A DNA stretch of 64,000 nucleotides from Acuticoccus yangtzensis (GTDB lineage: Bacteria; Pseudomonadota; Alphaproteobacteria; Rhizobiales; Amorphaceae), in contig NZ_MJUX01000009.1 of NCBI RefSeq assembly GCF_001927245.1, positions 124,001 through 188,000 of the forward strand, read 5' to 3'. The stretch's first letter is position 1. Every line of letters starts with the position of its first letter. The notes under the pieces are model-generated. The model ran no database searches, was not told where the DNA came from, and was given only the letters and a program-made list of their open reading frames with translations. Positions 51,331 to 60,510 of this stretch are shown here, piece by piece. The translations under genes and the position numbers were made by a program.

Positions 51331-52223
51331 CCCTCCTCGATGGCGCTACGCCCGCACCCGCCACCGTCCCGCCGGTGCGCCGCCGGCGGCGCCTCACGAT
51401 GTTCGTGCGCCGGCCTTTCTTCACGCTGGCGCTTCTCGTCGCCGCCGGTTTCGTCGTGTCGGCGGCCTTCGCCCCCGTCTTCGCCCCGTGGGACCCGACT
51501 TACCAGGACATCGGCGCGATGATGGCGCCGCCCGCCACCGCCGGCCACCTCCTCGGCACCGATTCCTACGGGCAGGACATCCTCTCGCGCATCCTGTTCG
51601 GGGCGCGCTATGCGCTCGGCATCGGCCTCGGCGCGGTGGCGATCGGCGCGCTCGGCGGCCTCGTCCTCGGCATGGCGGCGGGACTTGCGGGCGGACGCAC
51701 CGAGTGGGTGCTGATGCGCATCGTCGACAGCATTCTGGCGCTCCCCTCGCTGATCCTCGCGGTCGCGTTCATCGCCATCCTCGGCCAGGGGGTCGACAAG
51801 GTGATCTACGCCGTCGGCGTCGCCCTCATCGGCCCGTTCGCGCGCACCGTGCGCGCCGACGTGATGCAGGTGCGCGCCCAGCTCTTCGTCGAGGCGGCCG
51901 GGCTGATGGGTCTCGCCTGGCTCACCGTCGTGTGGCGCCACATCCTGCCGAACGTCGTCTACCCGCTCGCCGTGCAGGTCACGATCCGCATCTCCGAGGC
52001 GATCCTCGTCTCCTCTTCGCTCTCCTTCCTCGGCATCGGCGTCACCCCGCCGACGCCCGACTGGGGGCTGATGATCTCCGAGGGGCGCGCGTTCGTCTCC
52101 TTCGCACCGTGGATGGCGGGGATGCCCGGCGCTGCACTCGCAATCCTCCTCATCGCCCTTTCCATCGTCGGCGACGGCATCCGCGAAGAGTTCGACCCAA
52201 AAATGCAGCGGGGCGGATCATGA
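51327..52223 (+). CDS. Dipeptide-type ABC permease (DppC-like)
   Basis: 298-residue permease of the DppC/OppC type with a cytoplasmic N-terminal stretch, then about six helices. HLLGTDSYGQDILSRILFGA and FVEAAGLMGLAWLTVVWRHI are the family motifs, and PDWGLMISEGRAF is near the end. It overlaps both neighbours by ATGA. Confidence 0.92.
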   Translation: MTLLDGATPAPATVPPVRRRRRLTMFVRRPFFTLALLVAAGFVVSAAFAPVFAPWDPTYQDIGAMMAPPATAGHLLGTDSYGQDILSRILFGARYALGIGLGAVAIGALGGLVLGMAAGLAGGRTEWVLMRIVDSILALPSLILAVAFIAILGQGVDKVIYAVGVALIGPFARTVRADVMQVRAQLFVEAAGLMGLAWLTVVWRHILPNVVYPLAVQVTIRISEAILVSSSLSFLGIGVTPPTPDWGLMISEGRAFVSFAPWMAGMPGAALAILLIALSIVGDGIREEFDPKMQRGGS

Positions 52224-53188
52224 CGGCTCTCCTGTCGGTCCAGAACCTGACGCTCCACCGTGGCTCGCGCCGCATCCTCGACGACGTGTCGTTCGACGTG
52301 CCGAAGGGCGGCACCCTCGCCCTCGTCGGTGAATCGGGAGCGGGCAAGTCGACCATCGCCGTCGCGCTGATGGGGCTTCTGACGCGCGCCGAGGCGAGCG
52401 TGGAGGGCAAGGCGATCCTGGAGGACACCGGCGACCTCTTCACGCTGCGTCCGCGCGCCTGGACCCGCATTCGCGGCCGGCGCCTCGCCATGATCTTCCA
52501 GGATGCCGGCGCCGCGCTCGACCCGTGCTACACCGTCGGCGGGCAGATCGTCTCGACGCTGCGGCGTAATCTCGGCCTCTCGCGCAAGGCGGCGAGGGCG
52601 CGGGCGGTGGAGCTTCTGGAGAGCGTCGGCATCCCGGATGCTGCTGCCCGGCTCGGCGCTTACCCGCACGAGTTGTCGGGCGGCATGCAGCAGCGCGTGA
52701 TGATCGCCATCGCCCTGTCCGGCAATCCGGCGCTTCTGTTCGCCGATGAGCCGACCTCCGCGCTCGACGTCACCATCCAGGCGCAGATCATGCGCCTCAT
52801 CCTCGACGAGGTGCGGGCGCACGGCTCCTCCTGCATCTTCGTCCTGCACGATCTGGCGCTCGCCTCGCAGAGCTGCGACGAGGTGGTGGTGCTGTATGCC
52901 GGGCAGGTGATGGAGGCGGGCGACGCGAAGACGCTCCTCTCCGACCCGCGCCACCCTTACACGGCGCTCCTGAAGTCGTGCGTCCTCGAAATCGGCACGG
53001 CCGAGCTGACGCCGCCGGAGGGGAGCGTTCCCTCCTACGACGCGATGCCGGCAGGCTGCCGCTTCGCCACGCGCTGCCCGAACGCGCTGCCGCGCTGCGC
53101 CGGGGAGAAGCCGCCCCTGGTCCCGCGCGACGGGCGGAACGTCGCCTGCTGGAACCCTGTCGGCGTCCCGAAGGCGGAAGCGGCATGA
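52220..53188 (+). CDS. Dipeptide-type ABC ATPase (DppD-like)
   Basis: 322-residue ATPase: Walker [10 protein letters not shown], signature [15 protein letters not shown], Walker [14 protein letters not shown]-loop FVLHDLALA. The C-terminal oligopeptide-type domain contains a cysteine cluster ([15 protein letters not shown]) that may bind an iron-sulfur cluster, as in DppD. The ATG at 52220 overlaps the permease stop (ATGA). It forms the ATPase pair with the next gene. Confidence 0.92.
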   Translation: MTALLSVQNLTLHRGSRRILDDVSFDVPKGGTLALVGESGAGKSTIAVALMGLLTRAEASVEGKAILEDTGDLFTLRPRAWTRIRGRRLAMIFQDAGAALDPCYTVGGQIVSTLRRNLGLSRKAARARAVELLESVGIPDAAARLGAYPHELSGGMQQRVMIAIALSGNPALLFADEPTSALDVTIQAQIMRLILDEVRAHGSSCIFVLHDLALASQSCDEVVVLYAGQVMEAGDAKTLLSDPRHPYTALLKSCVLEIGTAELTPPEGSVPSYDAMPAGCRFATRCPNALPRCAGEKPPLVPRDGRNVACWNPVGVPKAEAA

Positions 53189-54225
53189 GCGAAGAAGGCG
53201 CCCCGATCTTCGAGCTTCTCGACGTCGAGAAGATCTTCACCATCACCCGGGCCACCGGGCCTCTCAAGCGCGAGACGCTGCGGCTGCCGGCGCTGGACGG
53301 CGTGCGGCTGCGCATCAAACAGAACACCTCGCTCGCCCTCGTCGGCGAGAGCGGGTCCGGCAAGTCGACGCTGGTGCGCATCCTCCTCGGCCTCAACGAA
53401 CCCTCCAACGGGCAGGCCCTCTTCCGCGGCCGGCCGATCGTCGAGGCGCGCAAGGGCCTCCGCGCGCCGTTCCACCGCGACGTCGCGATGATCTACCAGG
53501 ACGCGCGCGGCTCGCTGAACCCGCGCATGTCGGTCGAAGCGCTGATCGCCGAGCCGATCCGCCATTTCCGCCTCTGCGCCGAGAAGGAGATCCCGGCGCG
53601 TGTCGCAGCGCTTCTGGCGCGAGTCGGCCTGCCGGCGGATGTGGCGAAGGCCTACCCGGCGGGTCTCTCCGGGGGGCAGGTCCGGCGGGTGGCGATCGCC
53701 CGGGCGCTCGCTTCCGAGCCGTCCGTCCTCGTCGCCGACGAGGCGGTGTCGGGCCTCGACGTGTCGACCCAGGCGCAGCTTCTCAATCTCCTCGCGGACC
53801 TGAAGCGCACCATGGGGCTGACGCTCGTCTTCATCACCCACGATCTCGGCGTCGCGAGCTATCTCTGCCAGGAGATCGCGGTGCTCTATCTCGGCCGGAT
53901 CGTCGAGACGGGGCCGACCAACGATGTGTTGAACGCGCCGGCCCACCCCTATTCGGCCGCGCTGCGGCGGGCGGCTCCGGCTTTCTTCGAGCCCATCGCC
54001 GAGCCGCTGCCGGGCGAGATCCCCAGCCCCGTCAACCTGCCGCCCGGCTGCCGCTTCGCCGGCCGCTGCCCGCGCCGGCAGGACGACTGCCTGGCGCTCG
54101 ACCCACCGCTCGGACGGGTGCTGCCGGGACGACATGCCGCCTGCATCCATCCGCTGACCGGATCGCCCGGCGGGCCGGCCGAGCGCGGCGACGCGGCCCC
54201 TTCCAATCCCGATGCTGTCCTATAG
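53185..54225 (+). CDS. Dipeptide-type ABC ATPase (DppF-like)
   Basis: 346-residue second ATPase: Walker A GESGSGKST, signature LSGGQVRRVAIARAL, Walker B VLVADEAVSGLD (with A in place of the usual P after DE), H-loop FITHDLGVA, and the cysteine-bearing C-terminal segment GCRFAGRCPRRQDDC. Start overlaps the upstream stop (ATGA). It ends the ABC operon proper; two hairpins follow before the gamma-glutamyltransferase gene. Confidence 0.91.
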   Translation: MSEEGAPIFELLDVEKIFTITRATGPLKRETLRLPALDGVRLRIKQNTSLALVGESGSGKSTLVRILLGLNEPSNGQALFRGRPIVEARKGLRAPFHRDVAMIYQDARGSLNPRMSVEALIAEPIRHFRLCAEKEIPARVAALLARVGLPADVAKAYPAGLSGGQVRRVAIARALASEPSVLVADEAVSGLDVSTQAQLLNLLADLKRTMGLTLVFITHDLGVASYLCQEIAVLYLGRIVETGPTNDVLNAPAHPYSAALRRAAPAFFEPIAEPLPGEIPSPVNLPPGCRFAGRCPRRQDDCLALDPPLGRVLPGRHAACIHPLTGSPGGPAERGDAAPSNPDAVL

Positions 54226-54229
54226 ACCA

Positions 54230-54282
54230 ACCCGGCCGCGCCGGGTCATACGCGCCGACTGGACCCCCGCGCCGGTCGGCGC
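54230..54282 (+). terminator. Tandem hairpins between ABC operon and ggt
   Basis: First stem ACCCGGC (54230-54236) with GCCGGGT (54240-54246), triloop CGC. Second stem GCGCCGAC (54252-54259) with GTCGGCGC (54275-54282). They lie in the 95-base gap and may end or attenuate the ABC transcript before ggt. Confidence 0.55.
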
Positions 54283-54320
54283 TACCCCTTGATCCACCGC
54301 CCCCCTTCAGGACTGGTTTC

Positions 54321-55904
54321 TTGCGCAACCTCTTCCTTCCCGGCCGCTCGCCCACATTGGCGCGTGACGCCGCCGTCGCCACCTCCCATCCGCTGGCCAC
54401 GAGCGCGGCGCTCGCGATCCTCGCGGACGGCGGCAACGCCGTCGATGCGGCGATCGCCGCGGTCGCCGTGCAGTGCGTCGTCGAACCCCACATGACCGGT
54501 ATCGCGGGCGACTGCTTTGCGATCTACGCCCCGGCCGGCGGTGCGCCGGTCGCGCTCAACGGGTCCGGCCGGGCCCCCGCGGGCGCCAGCGTCGCGCGGC
54601 TGACCGACGCGGGGCTGACCGAAATCCCGCAGGCGAGCCCTCACGCCGTCACCGTCCCCGGCGCGATCAGCGCCTGGACGACGCTGCATGGCGACCACGG
54701 CCGGCTGCCGCTGGAGCGCGTGTTCGCCGCGGCGATCGACTATGCGGAAAACGGCTACCCCGTCACCGCCCGCGTCGCCGCCGACTGGGCGCTCGCCGAG
54801 CGGCTCCTCAACGGCAACGAAGGGGCGAAGGCGATACTTCTGCCGGGTGGCCGCGCCCCGCGGTTCGGTGAGCGGCACAGCCAGCCGCGCCTCGGCGCGC
54901 GTCTGCGTGAGGTGGCGGCCGGCGGCGCCGCGGCGTTCTACACCGGCGCCACCGCGCGCGCGATGGTCGCGGCGCTGAGCGCGCTCGGCGGCGTCCACAC
55001 CGAGGAGGATTTCGCGAACGGGGCCGACACCGCCGTCTACGTCGACCCCATCGGCATGAACTATCGCGGTTACGAGGTGCTCGAATGCCCGCCCAACGGG
55101 CAGGGCGTCGTGGCGCTCCTCATCCTCAACATCCTCTCCCAATTCGACCTCGGGCCGGATGTCCCCCTCGCCGAGCGCATCCACATCCACGCCGAGGCGA
55201 CGAAGCAGGCCTACCACCACCGCGACGAGCTCCTCGGCGATCCCGCCGGGATGGACGACCTCGTCGAGCGCCTTCTCTCGCCCGCCCGCGCACAGGCTCT
55301 CGCGGCGCGGATCCAGCCGGGCCGCGCCGGTCCCGCATCGCTCTGGGACGAGCCGGAGCACAAGGACACCGTCTATCTGTGCGTGGTGGACGGGGACGGG
55401 AACGCTGTCTCCTTCATCAACTCGCTGTTCCACGGCTTTGGCTCCGGGATCATGGATCCCGAGACCGGCGTCCTCTTCCACTCGCGCGGCGCGTCGTTCC
55501 GGCTGATCGAGGGGCATCCGAACGCGCTGATGCCGGGCCGCCGGCCGATGCACACCATCATCCCGGCGATGCTGCGCCGCGAGGGCCGCACCGTGATGCC
55601 GTTCGGCGTGATGGGCGGGCACTATCAGGCCGCGGGTCAGGCGGCGTTCCTCTCCGGGATGCTCGACCAGGGGCTCGACGTTCAGGCCGCGATGGATGCC
55701 CCCCGCGCCTTCGCGTTCGGCGGCAAGCTCCAAGTGGAGCCGACCGTCGACGACGCCACGCGCGAGACGCTGCGCCAGTGGGGTCATGCGGTGGACGTTG
55801 TGAAAACGCCCATCGGCGGCTCCCAGGCGATCTGGATCGACCGCGCGGGCGTCCTCCTCGCCGGCTCCGACCAGCGCAAAGACGGCCTGGCGCTGGGCTT
55901 CTGA
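54321..55904 (+). CDS. ggt: Gamma-glutamyltransferase
   Basis: 527-residue Ntn-hydrolase that cleaves or transfers gamma-glutamyl groups, for example from glutathione. It self-cleaves before the catalytic threonine T350 (HKDTVYLCVVDGDGNAV). The small subunit then has NALMPGRRPMHTIIPAMLRR and PFGVMGGHYQAAGQ. The N-terminus starts with TTG at 54321 after AGGA. No signal peptide is apparent, so it may act in the cytoplasm. Its position after a peptide-type ABC importer suggests that the imported substrate is a gamma-glutamyl compound. Confidence 0.9.
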   Translation: MRNLFLPGRSPTLARDAAVATSHPLATSAALAILADGGNAVDAAIAAVAVQCVVEPHMTGIAGDCFAIYAPAGGAPVALNGSGRAPAGASVARLTDAGLTEIPQASPHAVTVPGAISAWTTLHGDHGRLPLERVFAAAIDYAENGYPVTARVAADWALAERLLNGNEGAKAILLPGGRAPRFGERHSQPRLGARLREVAAGGAAAFYTGATARAMVAALSALGGVHTEEDFANGADTAVYVDPIGMNYRGYEVLECPPNGQGVVALLILNILSQFDLGPDVPLAERIHIHAEATKQAYHHRDELLGDPAGMDDLVERLLSPARAQALAARIQPGRAGPASLWDEPEHKDTVYLCVVDGDGNAVSFINSLFHGFGSGIMDPETGVLFHSRGASFRLIEGHPNALMPGRRPMHTIIPAMLRREGRTVMPFGVMGGHYQAAGQAAFLSGMLDQGLDVQAAMDAPRAFAFGGKLQVEPTVDDATRETLRQWGHAVDVVKTPIGGSQAIWIDRAGVLLAGSDQRKDGLALGF

Positions 55905-56336
55905 TCCCGGGATCGGGCAGGCGATCCGGCGTTTTATACGCGGCGAGCGATATGGCGGCCTGGCGGTCTCCGGCGCCAGGCCGTTGAAGGCACTGGCGGA
56001 GGCCCGCGCCCGGCACTCCGCAATCGCTGCGTCGGGGCAACCGAAGGGGATTGGGACCCCCTTCAGGCGACGTTCCAGCAAGTGTTCGACCTCCTCGTAG
56101 AGACGGGGACCACTGAGCATGGAGTGTGTCGCAGGCCACACGCTGAGAGCGTCGGCGCAGGCCATCACATCGCAACTCATTCCAAACGGACGTTTCCGAC
56201 AATCCCTGCCCGCAGCACTCGAGTGGCCACGCCGAGATGGCCCGGCGCTACCGCGAGGGCGGCGATCTCTACGTGGCGGTTGGCGACTGATCGGGGCGTC
56301 GGCGAGCCGCTGGGCGCCTCACGGGGAGCGGCCCGC
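55905..56336. other. Intergenic region between ggt and a glycosyltransferase
   Basis: 432 bases between convergent genes. Short protein-like stretches occur on both strands, for instance MARRYREGGDLYVAVGD ending near 56288 on the plus strand, but no start, length or family supports a gene. It could hold decayed coding sequence. Confidence 0.3.
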
Positions 56337-57395
56337 TCAGGTGATCCGGTCGATCAGCGCCTTCCACTCTGCCGCGACGGCGTGCGCGTCGAACATTGTC
56401 CGCGCGCGGTAGCGCGTCTCAGTGGCGCGCGCGTCCTGGTCCGGGTCGCCTCGTGCGGCCGAGATGTGGGCGATCAGGCGGCGGGCGTCCTCGACGGTGT
56501 CGTAGAGGTGGCCGGCCCCATCGCCGAGGAGGTCCTCCACGGCGTAACGGGCGGGCCACCAGTCCGGCGGGGCGTTCTCAGACACGAAGCGGGCCGAGGG
56601 CGCCACGATCGGCGCGCCGACGAACATTGCCTCGATGAGATTGAGCGTGTAGCTGGCGACGAGGCTATGCGCGTAGACATAGGCGCGGCAATCGCGGATC
56701 AGGTCCAGCTGCAGGGCGGGCGGCGCGACACCCCTGGCGAACGGGATCGCCTCGTTGCCGAGCCCGTAGAGGCCCGTCTCGTGACCCGCGACGATGCGCT
56801 CATAGTCCCCGCGCGACGGGCTGGCACCGGCGCGCTCCAGATGGTTGCAGAAGGTGACGAGCCGCGGGCCGCCGCGCCAGCGGGGATAATCCTCGGGAAA
56901 TTTGCCGAACGCGATGACGGCGTCGGCGGGGAGCCAGTCCGGATGCGTCTCGCGCGGCGAATAGCGGACCACGGTCAGATGCGGCGCGACCGGGCGCAGC
57001 CTCATCTCGTCCGCGGTCGTCGTCTGGCCGAGGGTGCGGCGGATCAGCGGGCGCCGCCTCAAGGCGTCGATGTTGCCGAGGATCAGGTCGGTTTCGTGAT
57101 TGATGATCACGGCGTCGAAGCGGTCGATGAAATCGGCCGAGAACCTGCGCACGCCGTTCGGCTTGGTGACGCCGCCGGCCTCGGCGGCGGCGAGATCCTC
57201 GGCCTGGCCGGCGCCGGGGATCGGCCCGCGCAGCCGATTGCCGCGGCAGGCCGGATTGCCGTAGCTGTCGGCGGAGGACACGTCGTGGGTGTTGATGCTG
57301 AAGACGTCGAACCCGGCGGCCATCAGCAGCCGGACATCGTCGTACTCCAGCACCTCGTGCACCGCGCTGTAGAGGATCTTCTTGCGACGGGTCAT
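56337..57395 (-). CDS. GT-B-like glycosyltransferase, unassigned
   Basis: 352-residue soluble protein. The N-terminal half has ILYSAVHEVLEYDDVRLLMA and FDAVIINHETDLILGNIDAL. The C-terminal half has YTLNLIEAMFVGAPIVAPSA, resembling the donor-site helix of GT-B glycosyltransferases and placing acidic and small residues where they are expected. It is not similar by eye to the cgeB-like enzymes of the operon at 10022-19560. It stands alone, with 101 bases to the NHL protein gene upstream. Function beyond probable glycosyl transfer is unknown. Confidence 0.65.
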   Translation of the reverse strand: MTRRKKILYSAVHEVLEYDDVRLLMAAGFDVFSINTHDVSSADSYGNPACRGNRLRGPIPGAGQAEDLAAAEAGGVTKPNGVRRFSADFIDRFDAVIINHETDLILGNIDALRRRPLIRRTLGQTTTADEMRLRPVAPHLTVVRYSPRETHPDWLPADAVIAFGKFPEDYPRWRGGPRLVTFCNHLERAGASPSRGDYERIVAGHETGLYGLGNEAIPFARGVAPPALQLDLIRDCRAYVYAHSLVASYTLNLIEAMFVGAPIVAPSARFVSENAPPDWWPARYAVEDLLGDGAGHLYDTVEDARRLIAHISAARGDPDQDARATETRYRARTMFDAHAVAAEWKALIDRIT

Positions 57396-57496
57396 GCCGG
57401 CTCGTGGGCGGTGCTCGTCGGCGTCACCGGCGCCGCCCCGGTTTAGGAGGCGCGCCGCCGGTCCGCTCGGAACCGGCGACGCGCCCGAGGCGCTGC

Positions 57497-58681
57497 CTAC
57501 GAGCGGGGCCAGGCGGTGCCCTGGTCGCGTTCGATCTGGCCGATGCCCTTGTTCACGAACTTCTGGATGCGTTTTCCTTCCCAGGTCTCGGTCGTGTAGA
57601 CGTTGCCGTCCGAATCGACCGCGATGCTGTGGACGCCGTAGAACTGGCCCGGCTGGCGCCCGCCGCCACCGAAGGCGCTGATTTCCTCCAGCGATTCCCG
57701 CTCCAGGATACGCACCACGCGGTTCATCCCGTCGGCGAGGTAGACGAAGCGCTGCTCGGGATCGGGCGAGAAGGCGATGTCCCAGGTCGACCCGGCGCCG
57801 AGCGTCTCCTTGGCGTAGAAGGCCTCCTTCACGAAGGTGCCGTCCGGCTGGAAGATCTGCAGTCGGTTGTTGACGCGGTCACACACGTAGACGAGCCCGT
57901 CGACGGCGCGCTCGACGCAGTGGACCGGGTTGCGGAACTGTTGGGCGGGCTCGGCGTCGGGGTCGTAGGGGCCGAGGTCGGTGTCGTCGGGCTTGTTGCC
58001 GTAGGCGCCCCAGAAGCGCTTCATCTCGCCGGTGTCGGCGTCGATCACCGCGACGCGCTTGTTGCCGTAGCCGTCGGCGAGGTAGGCCTCGTTGGTCTCT
58101 GGATCGACCCAGATCTTGGCGACGCGGCCGAAATTCTCCTCGTCGTTGCTGCCCGCGTTCGTGCCCGATCCGCCGACCTGCATCAGGAACTTGCCGTCCT
58201 TGGTGAACTTCAGGACCATCGCGTCGTCGGCGCCGTTGCCGCCGATCCACACGTTGCCCTTGTAGTCGACGTGGAGGCCGTGGTTGGAGGCCGGCCAGTC
58301 ATAGCCCTCGCCCGGACCGCCCCAGGAATCGAGGAGGTTGCCCTCCTTGTCGAACACCAGGACGGGCGGCGCGCCGGTGCAGCAGCCCTGCGTGACCTTC
58401 GGCTCCAGCTCGGCGGTCTTCTCGTTGTCGTCGAGGGTGGAGGAGCCGCGGTGGATCATCCAGATGTGGTCCTCGTCGTCGACCCAGAGGCCGATCGCCA
58501 TGCCGAGAAGCCAGTTGTTCGGCAACGGCTTGGGCCAGAAGGGATCGACCTCGAACATCGGTCCTTCGACGCTGGCGTCCTGCGCCTGGGTCTCGAGGGC
58601 GGCCTGGCCGAACCAGAGCGCGCCGCCCAAGGCCAGCACGCCGGCGCTCCAAGCAAAGCGCCGTAGATTTTGCAAAGGCAT
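57497..58681 (-). CDS. NHL-repeat beta-propeller protein, exported
   Basis: 394-residue protein with an N-terminal hydrophobic export signal (FAWSAGVLALGGALWFGQAA) followed by NHL-type repeats. Examples are NHGLHVDYKGNVWIGGNG, AKIWVDPETNEAYLADGYG, NPVHCVERAVDGLVYVCDR and GVHSIAVDSDGNVYTTETW. Such six-bladed propellers include peptidyl-hydroxyglycine lyase-like and other periplasmic lyases. The ATG at 58681 has GGAGGAAATATCAC upstream. It is divergent from the HupE-like gene with a shared operator-like site, so the two may be co-regulated. Confidence 0.83.
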   Translation of the reverse strand: MPLQNLRRFAWSAGVLALGGALWFGQAALETQAQDASVEGPMFEVDPFWPKPLPNNWLLGMAIGLWVDDEDHIWMIHRGSSTLDDNEKTAELEPKVTQGCCTGAPPVLVFDKEGNLLDSWGGPGEGYDWPASNHGLHVDYKGNVWIGGNGADDAMVLKFTKDGKFLMQVGGSGTNAGSNDEENFGRVAKIWVDPETNEAYLADGYGNKRVAVIDADTGEMKRFWGAYGNKPDDTDLGPYDPDAEPAQQFRNPVHCVERAVDGLVYVCDRVNNRLQIFQPDGTFVKEAFYAKETLGAGSTWDIAFSPDPEQRFVYLADGMNRVVRILERESLEEISAFGGGGRQPGQFYGVHSIAVDSDGNVYTTETWEGKRIQKFVNKGIGQIERDQGTAWPRS

Positions 58682-58797
58682 GTGATATTTCCTCCGGTAA
58701 CGTTTTGATTCTTCTTTGCTATCCGGTCGGGTCTGATGATTTTTCGGGCCATCGACCTGCAAACACTTTATCAAGTGCGCGATACTTGTCATGCAAT

Positions 58798-58809
58798 ATT
58801 GTTGACAAA
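58798..58809. promoter_or_regulatory. Second copy of the GntR-like site ATTGTTGACAAA
   Basis: Matches 11 of 12 bases of the palindrome at 46227-46238, and the flanking 13-mer ATATTGTTGACAA is identical. A second TTGTCA at 58786-58791 makes a larger TTGTCA-N11-TGACAA arrangement. It lies between the divergent NHL and HupE-like genes. Confidence 0.45.
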
Positions 58810-58889
58810 ATGATCAGATGAACGGTCATGTCGAGGACATTGCCGGGGAATCCGCTGGCCACAGGACGGAACCCCGAGGGGAGACGACG

Positions 58890-60362
58890 ATGATGGTATC
58901 CACCCGCGGCCCGCGCGCCGCCACCGCGAGCGCGCCCGGCGGCCGATCGCCCGCCCATATGCGCGCCCTCCGGCTCGCCGCACTTGTTCTGGCCGCCGTC
59001 GGGGCGCTCGCCGGCCTCATCGCAGTAATGGTCGCAGGATCGGCCCGGCCGGCGCTGGCGCACGACACGCCGGCCGACATCCGCATCACCGGCTTCGTCA
59101 AACCGGCGGAAGAGCGGCTCGAACTCCTGCTGCGGGTGCCGATGCGCGCGCTCATCGAGGTCGACTTTCCCAAGCACGGGCGGGACTATCTGACCGTCTC
59201 GGAGGCCGATCCGGCGCTGCGCAACGCGGTCAAGCTCTGGCTGACCGACAACATCGACGTCACCGAGGACGGCCGCCTCCTCGCCAAGCCCGAGGTGACG
59301 GCGGTGCGGGTGTCGCTGCCGTCGAACCGCGCCTTCACGAGCTTCGAGACGGCGCGCGCCCACCTCTTCGAGCCCAAGCTCGCCGACGACCTCGACCTCT
59401 ACTGGAACCAGCAGATGCTGGACGTGCTCCTGACCTACCCCATCGCCTCCGACACCTCCCGTTTCGCGCTGCGCTTCGGGGTCGAGCAGTTCGCGCTGAG
59501 GGTAGACACCACGTTGCGTTACCTGCCGCCGGACGGGGGCGTGAGGGCGTTCGAGTTCACCGGCAATCCAGGCCTTCTCCAGCTCGACCCCTCCGCGGTC
59601 GACGCGGCGCGGCGCTTCTTCGTGTCGGGGTTCGAGCACATTCTGGGCGGGGTCGACCATCTCCTCTTCCTGCTGTGCCTGGTGGTGCCCTTCCTGCGGG
59701 TCGGCCCGCTCCTCGTCCTCGTCACCTCGTTCACGGTGGCGCACAGCCTGTCGCTCGCCGCGGCGGCGTTCGGCTTCGTGCCCAACGCGCTGTGGTTCGG
59801 GCCGCTGATCGAGACGCTGATCGCCGCAACGATCCTCTGGATGGCGCTCGAAAACATCGTCTTCGCGGTGGGGCGCGGGCGGCGAGGCGCGGCGCGGGCG
59901 GGCCGCGAGCTCGAACGGCGCTGGATCGTCACCTTCTGCTTCGGGCTGATCCACGGCTTCGGCTTCTCGTTCCTGCTGGTCGAGGAGTTCCAGTTCGCGG
60001 GAACGCACCTCGTGACGGCGCTGGCGGCGTTCAATCTGGGGGTGGAGGCGGGCCAGATCGCCGCGCTCATCGTGATGGTGCCGCTGCTGCGGCTGGCGTT
60101 TGCGAAGCTGGTGCCGGAGCGGATCGGCGTCGTCATCGTCTCGGCGCTGGTGGTGCACACGGCCTGGCACTGGATGATGGAGCGGGGCGAGGCGCTGATG
60201 GCCTTCCCCTTCCCCGCTCTCGACCCGGCCTTCCTCGCCGGGCTGCTGCGCGCGCTGCTGGCGCTTCTGGTGATCGGCGTGGTGCTGGCGCTGGTGAACA
60301 TGGTGGTCGGCCGGTGGACGGCTTCGATGGGCGGCCAGTGGAAGCGCGGCCGGCTCTCCTGA
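58890..60362 (+). CDS. HupE/UreJ-family membrane protein
   Basis: 490-residue protein. An N-terminal membrane anchor (LRLAALVLAAVGALAGLIAV) precedes an extracytoplasmic domain of about 190 residues, then a HupE/UreJ-like membrane domain of about seven helices. It starts with GFEHILGGVDHLLFLLCLVV and includes GLIHGFGFSFLL, with the conserved histidines of metal (nickel-type) permeases. Metal or other small-ion transport is likely, but no hydrogenase or urease genes are near. The ATG at 58890 follows GGGGAGA; an in-frame ATG at 58818 has no such site. Confidence 0.82.
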   Translation: MMVSTRGPRAATASAPGGRSPAHMRALRLAALVLAAVGALAGLIAVMVAGSARPALAHDTPADIRITGFVKPAEERLELLLRVPMRALIEVDFPKHGRDYLTVSEADPALRNAVKLWLTDNIDVTEDGRLLAKPEVTAVRVSLPSNRAFTSFETARAHLFEPKLADDLDLYWNQQMLDVLLTYPIASDTSRFALRFGVEQFALRVDTTLRYLPPDGGVRAFEFTGNPGLLQLDPSAVDAARRFFVSGFEHILGGVDHLLFLLCLVVPFLRVGPLLVLVTSFTVAHSLSLAAAAFGFVPNALWFGPLIETLIAATILWMALENIVFAVGRGRRGAARAGRELERRWIVTFCFGLIHGFGFSFLLVEEFQFAGTHLVTALAAFNLGVEAGQIAALIVMVPLLRLAFAKLVPERIGVVIVSALVVHTAWHWMMERGEALMAFPFPALDPAFLAGLLRALLALLVIGVVLALVNMVVGRWTASMGGQWKRGRLS

Positions 60363-60393
60363 CGGTGCGACGTGGCGCCCGCCGAGTAAATTT

Positions 60394-60412
60394 CTTCTCG
60401 TTCCGCGAGAAG
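60394..60412. promoter_or_regulatory. Palindrome upstream of the IclR gene
   Basis: CTTCTCG (60394-60400) and CGAGAAG (60406-60412) with a TTCCG centre, about 100 bases before the iclR-type start. A related half GCGAGAAGG lies at 60425-60433. It is a candidate operator for autoregulation by the IclR protein, or a hairpin ending the HupE-like transcript. Confidence 0.45.
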
Positions 60413-60510
60413 GAATCTTCGCAGAGCGAGAAGGCTCACTTTACCGGCCCGTGAGGTTCGGCCACCGTCCTCGAAACGCGGCCCCGAGAGCCGCGATCGG
60501 AGGACCTGCG

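Noticed and set aside
54282-56180. Long minus-strand open frame opposite ggt
   Set aside because: Antisense artefact over ggt; the part beyond ggt has no family features.
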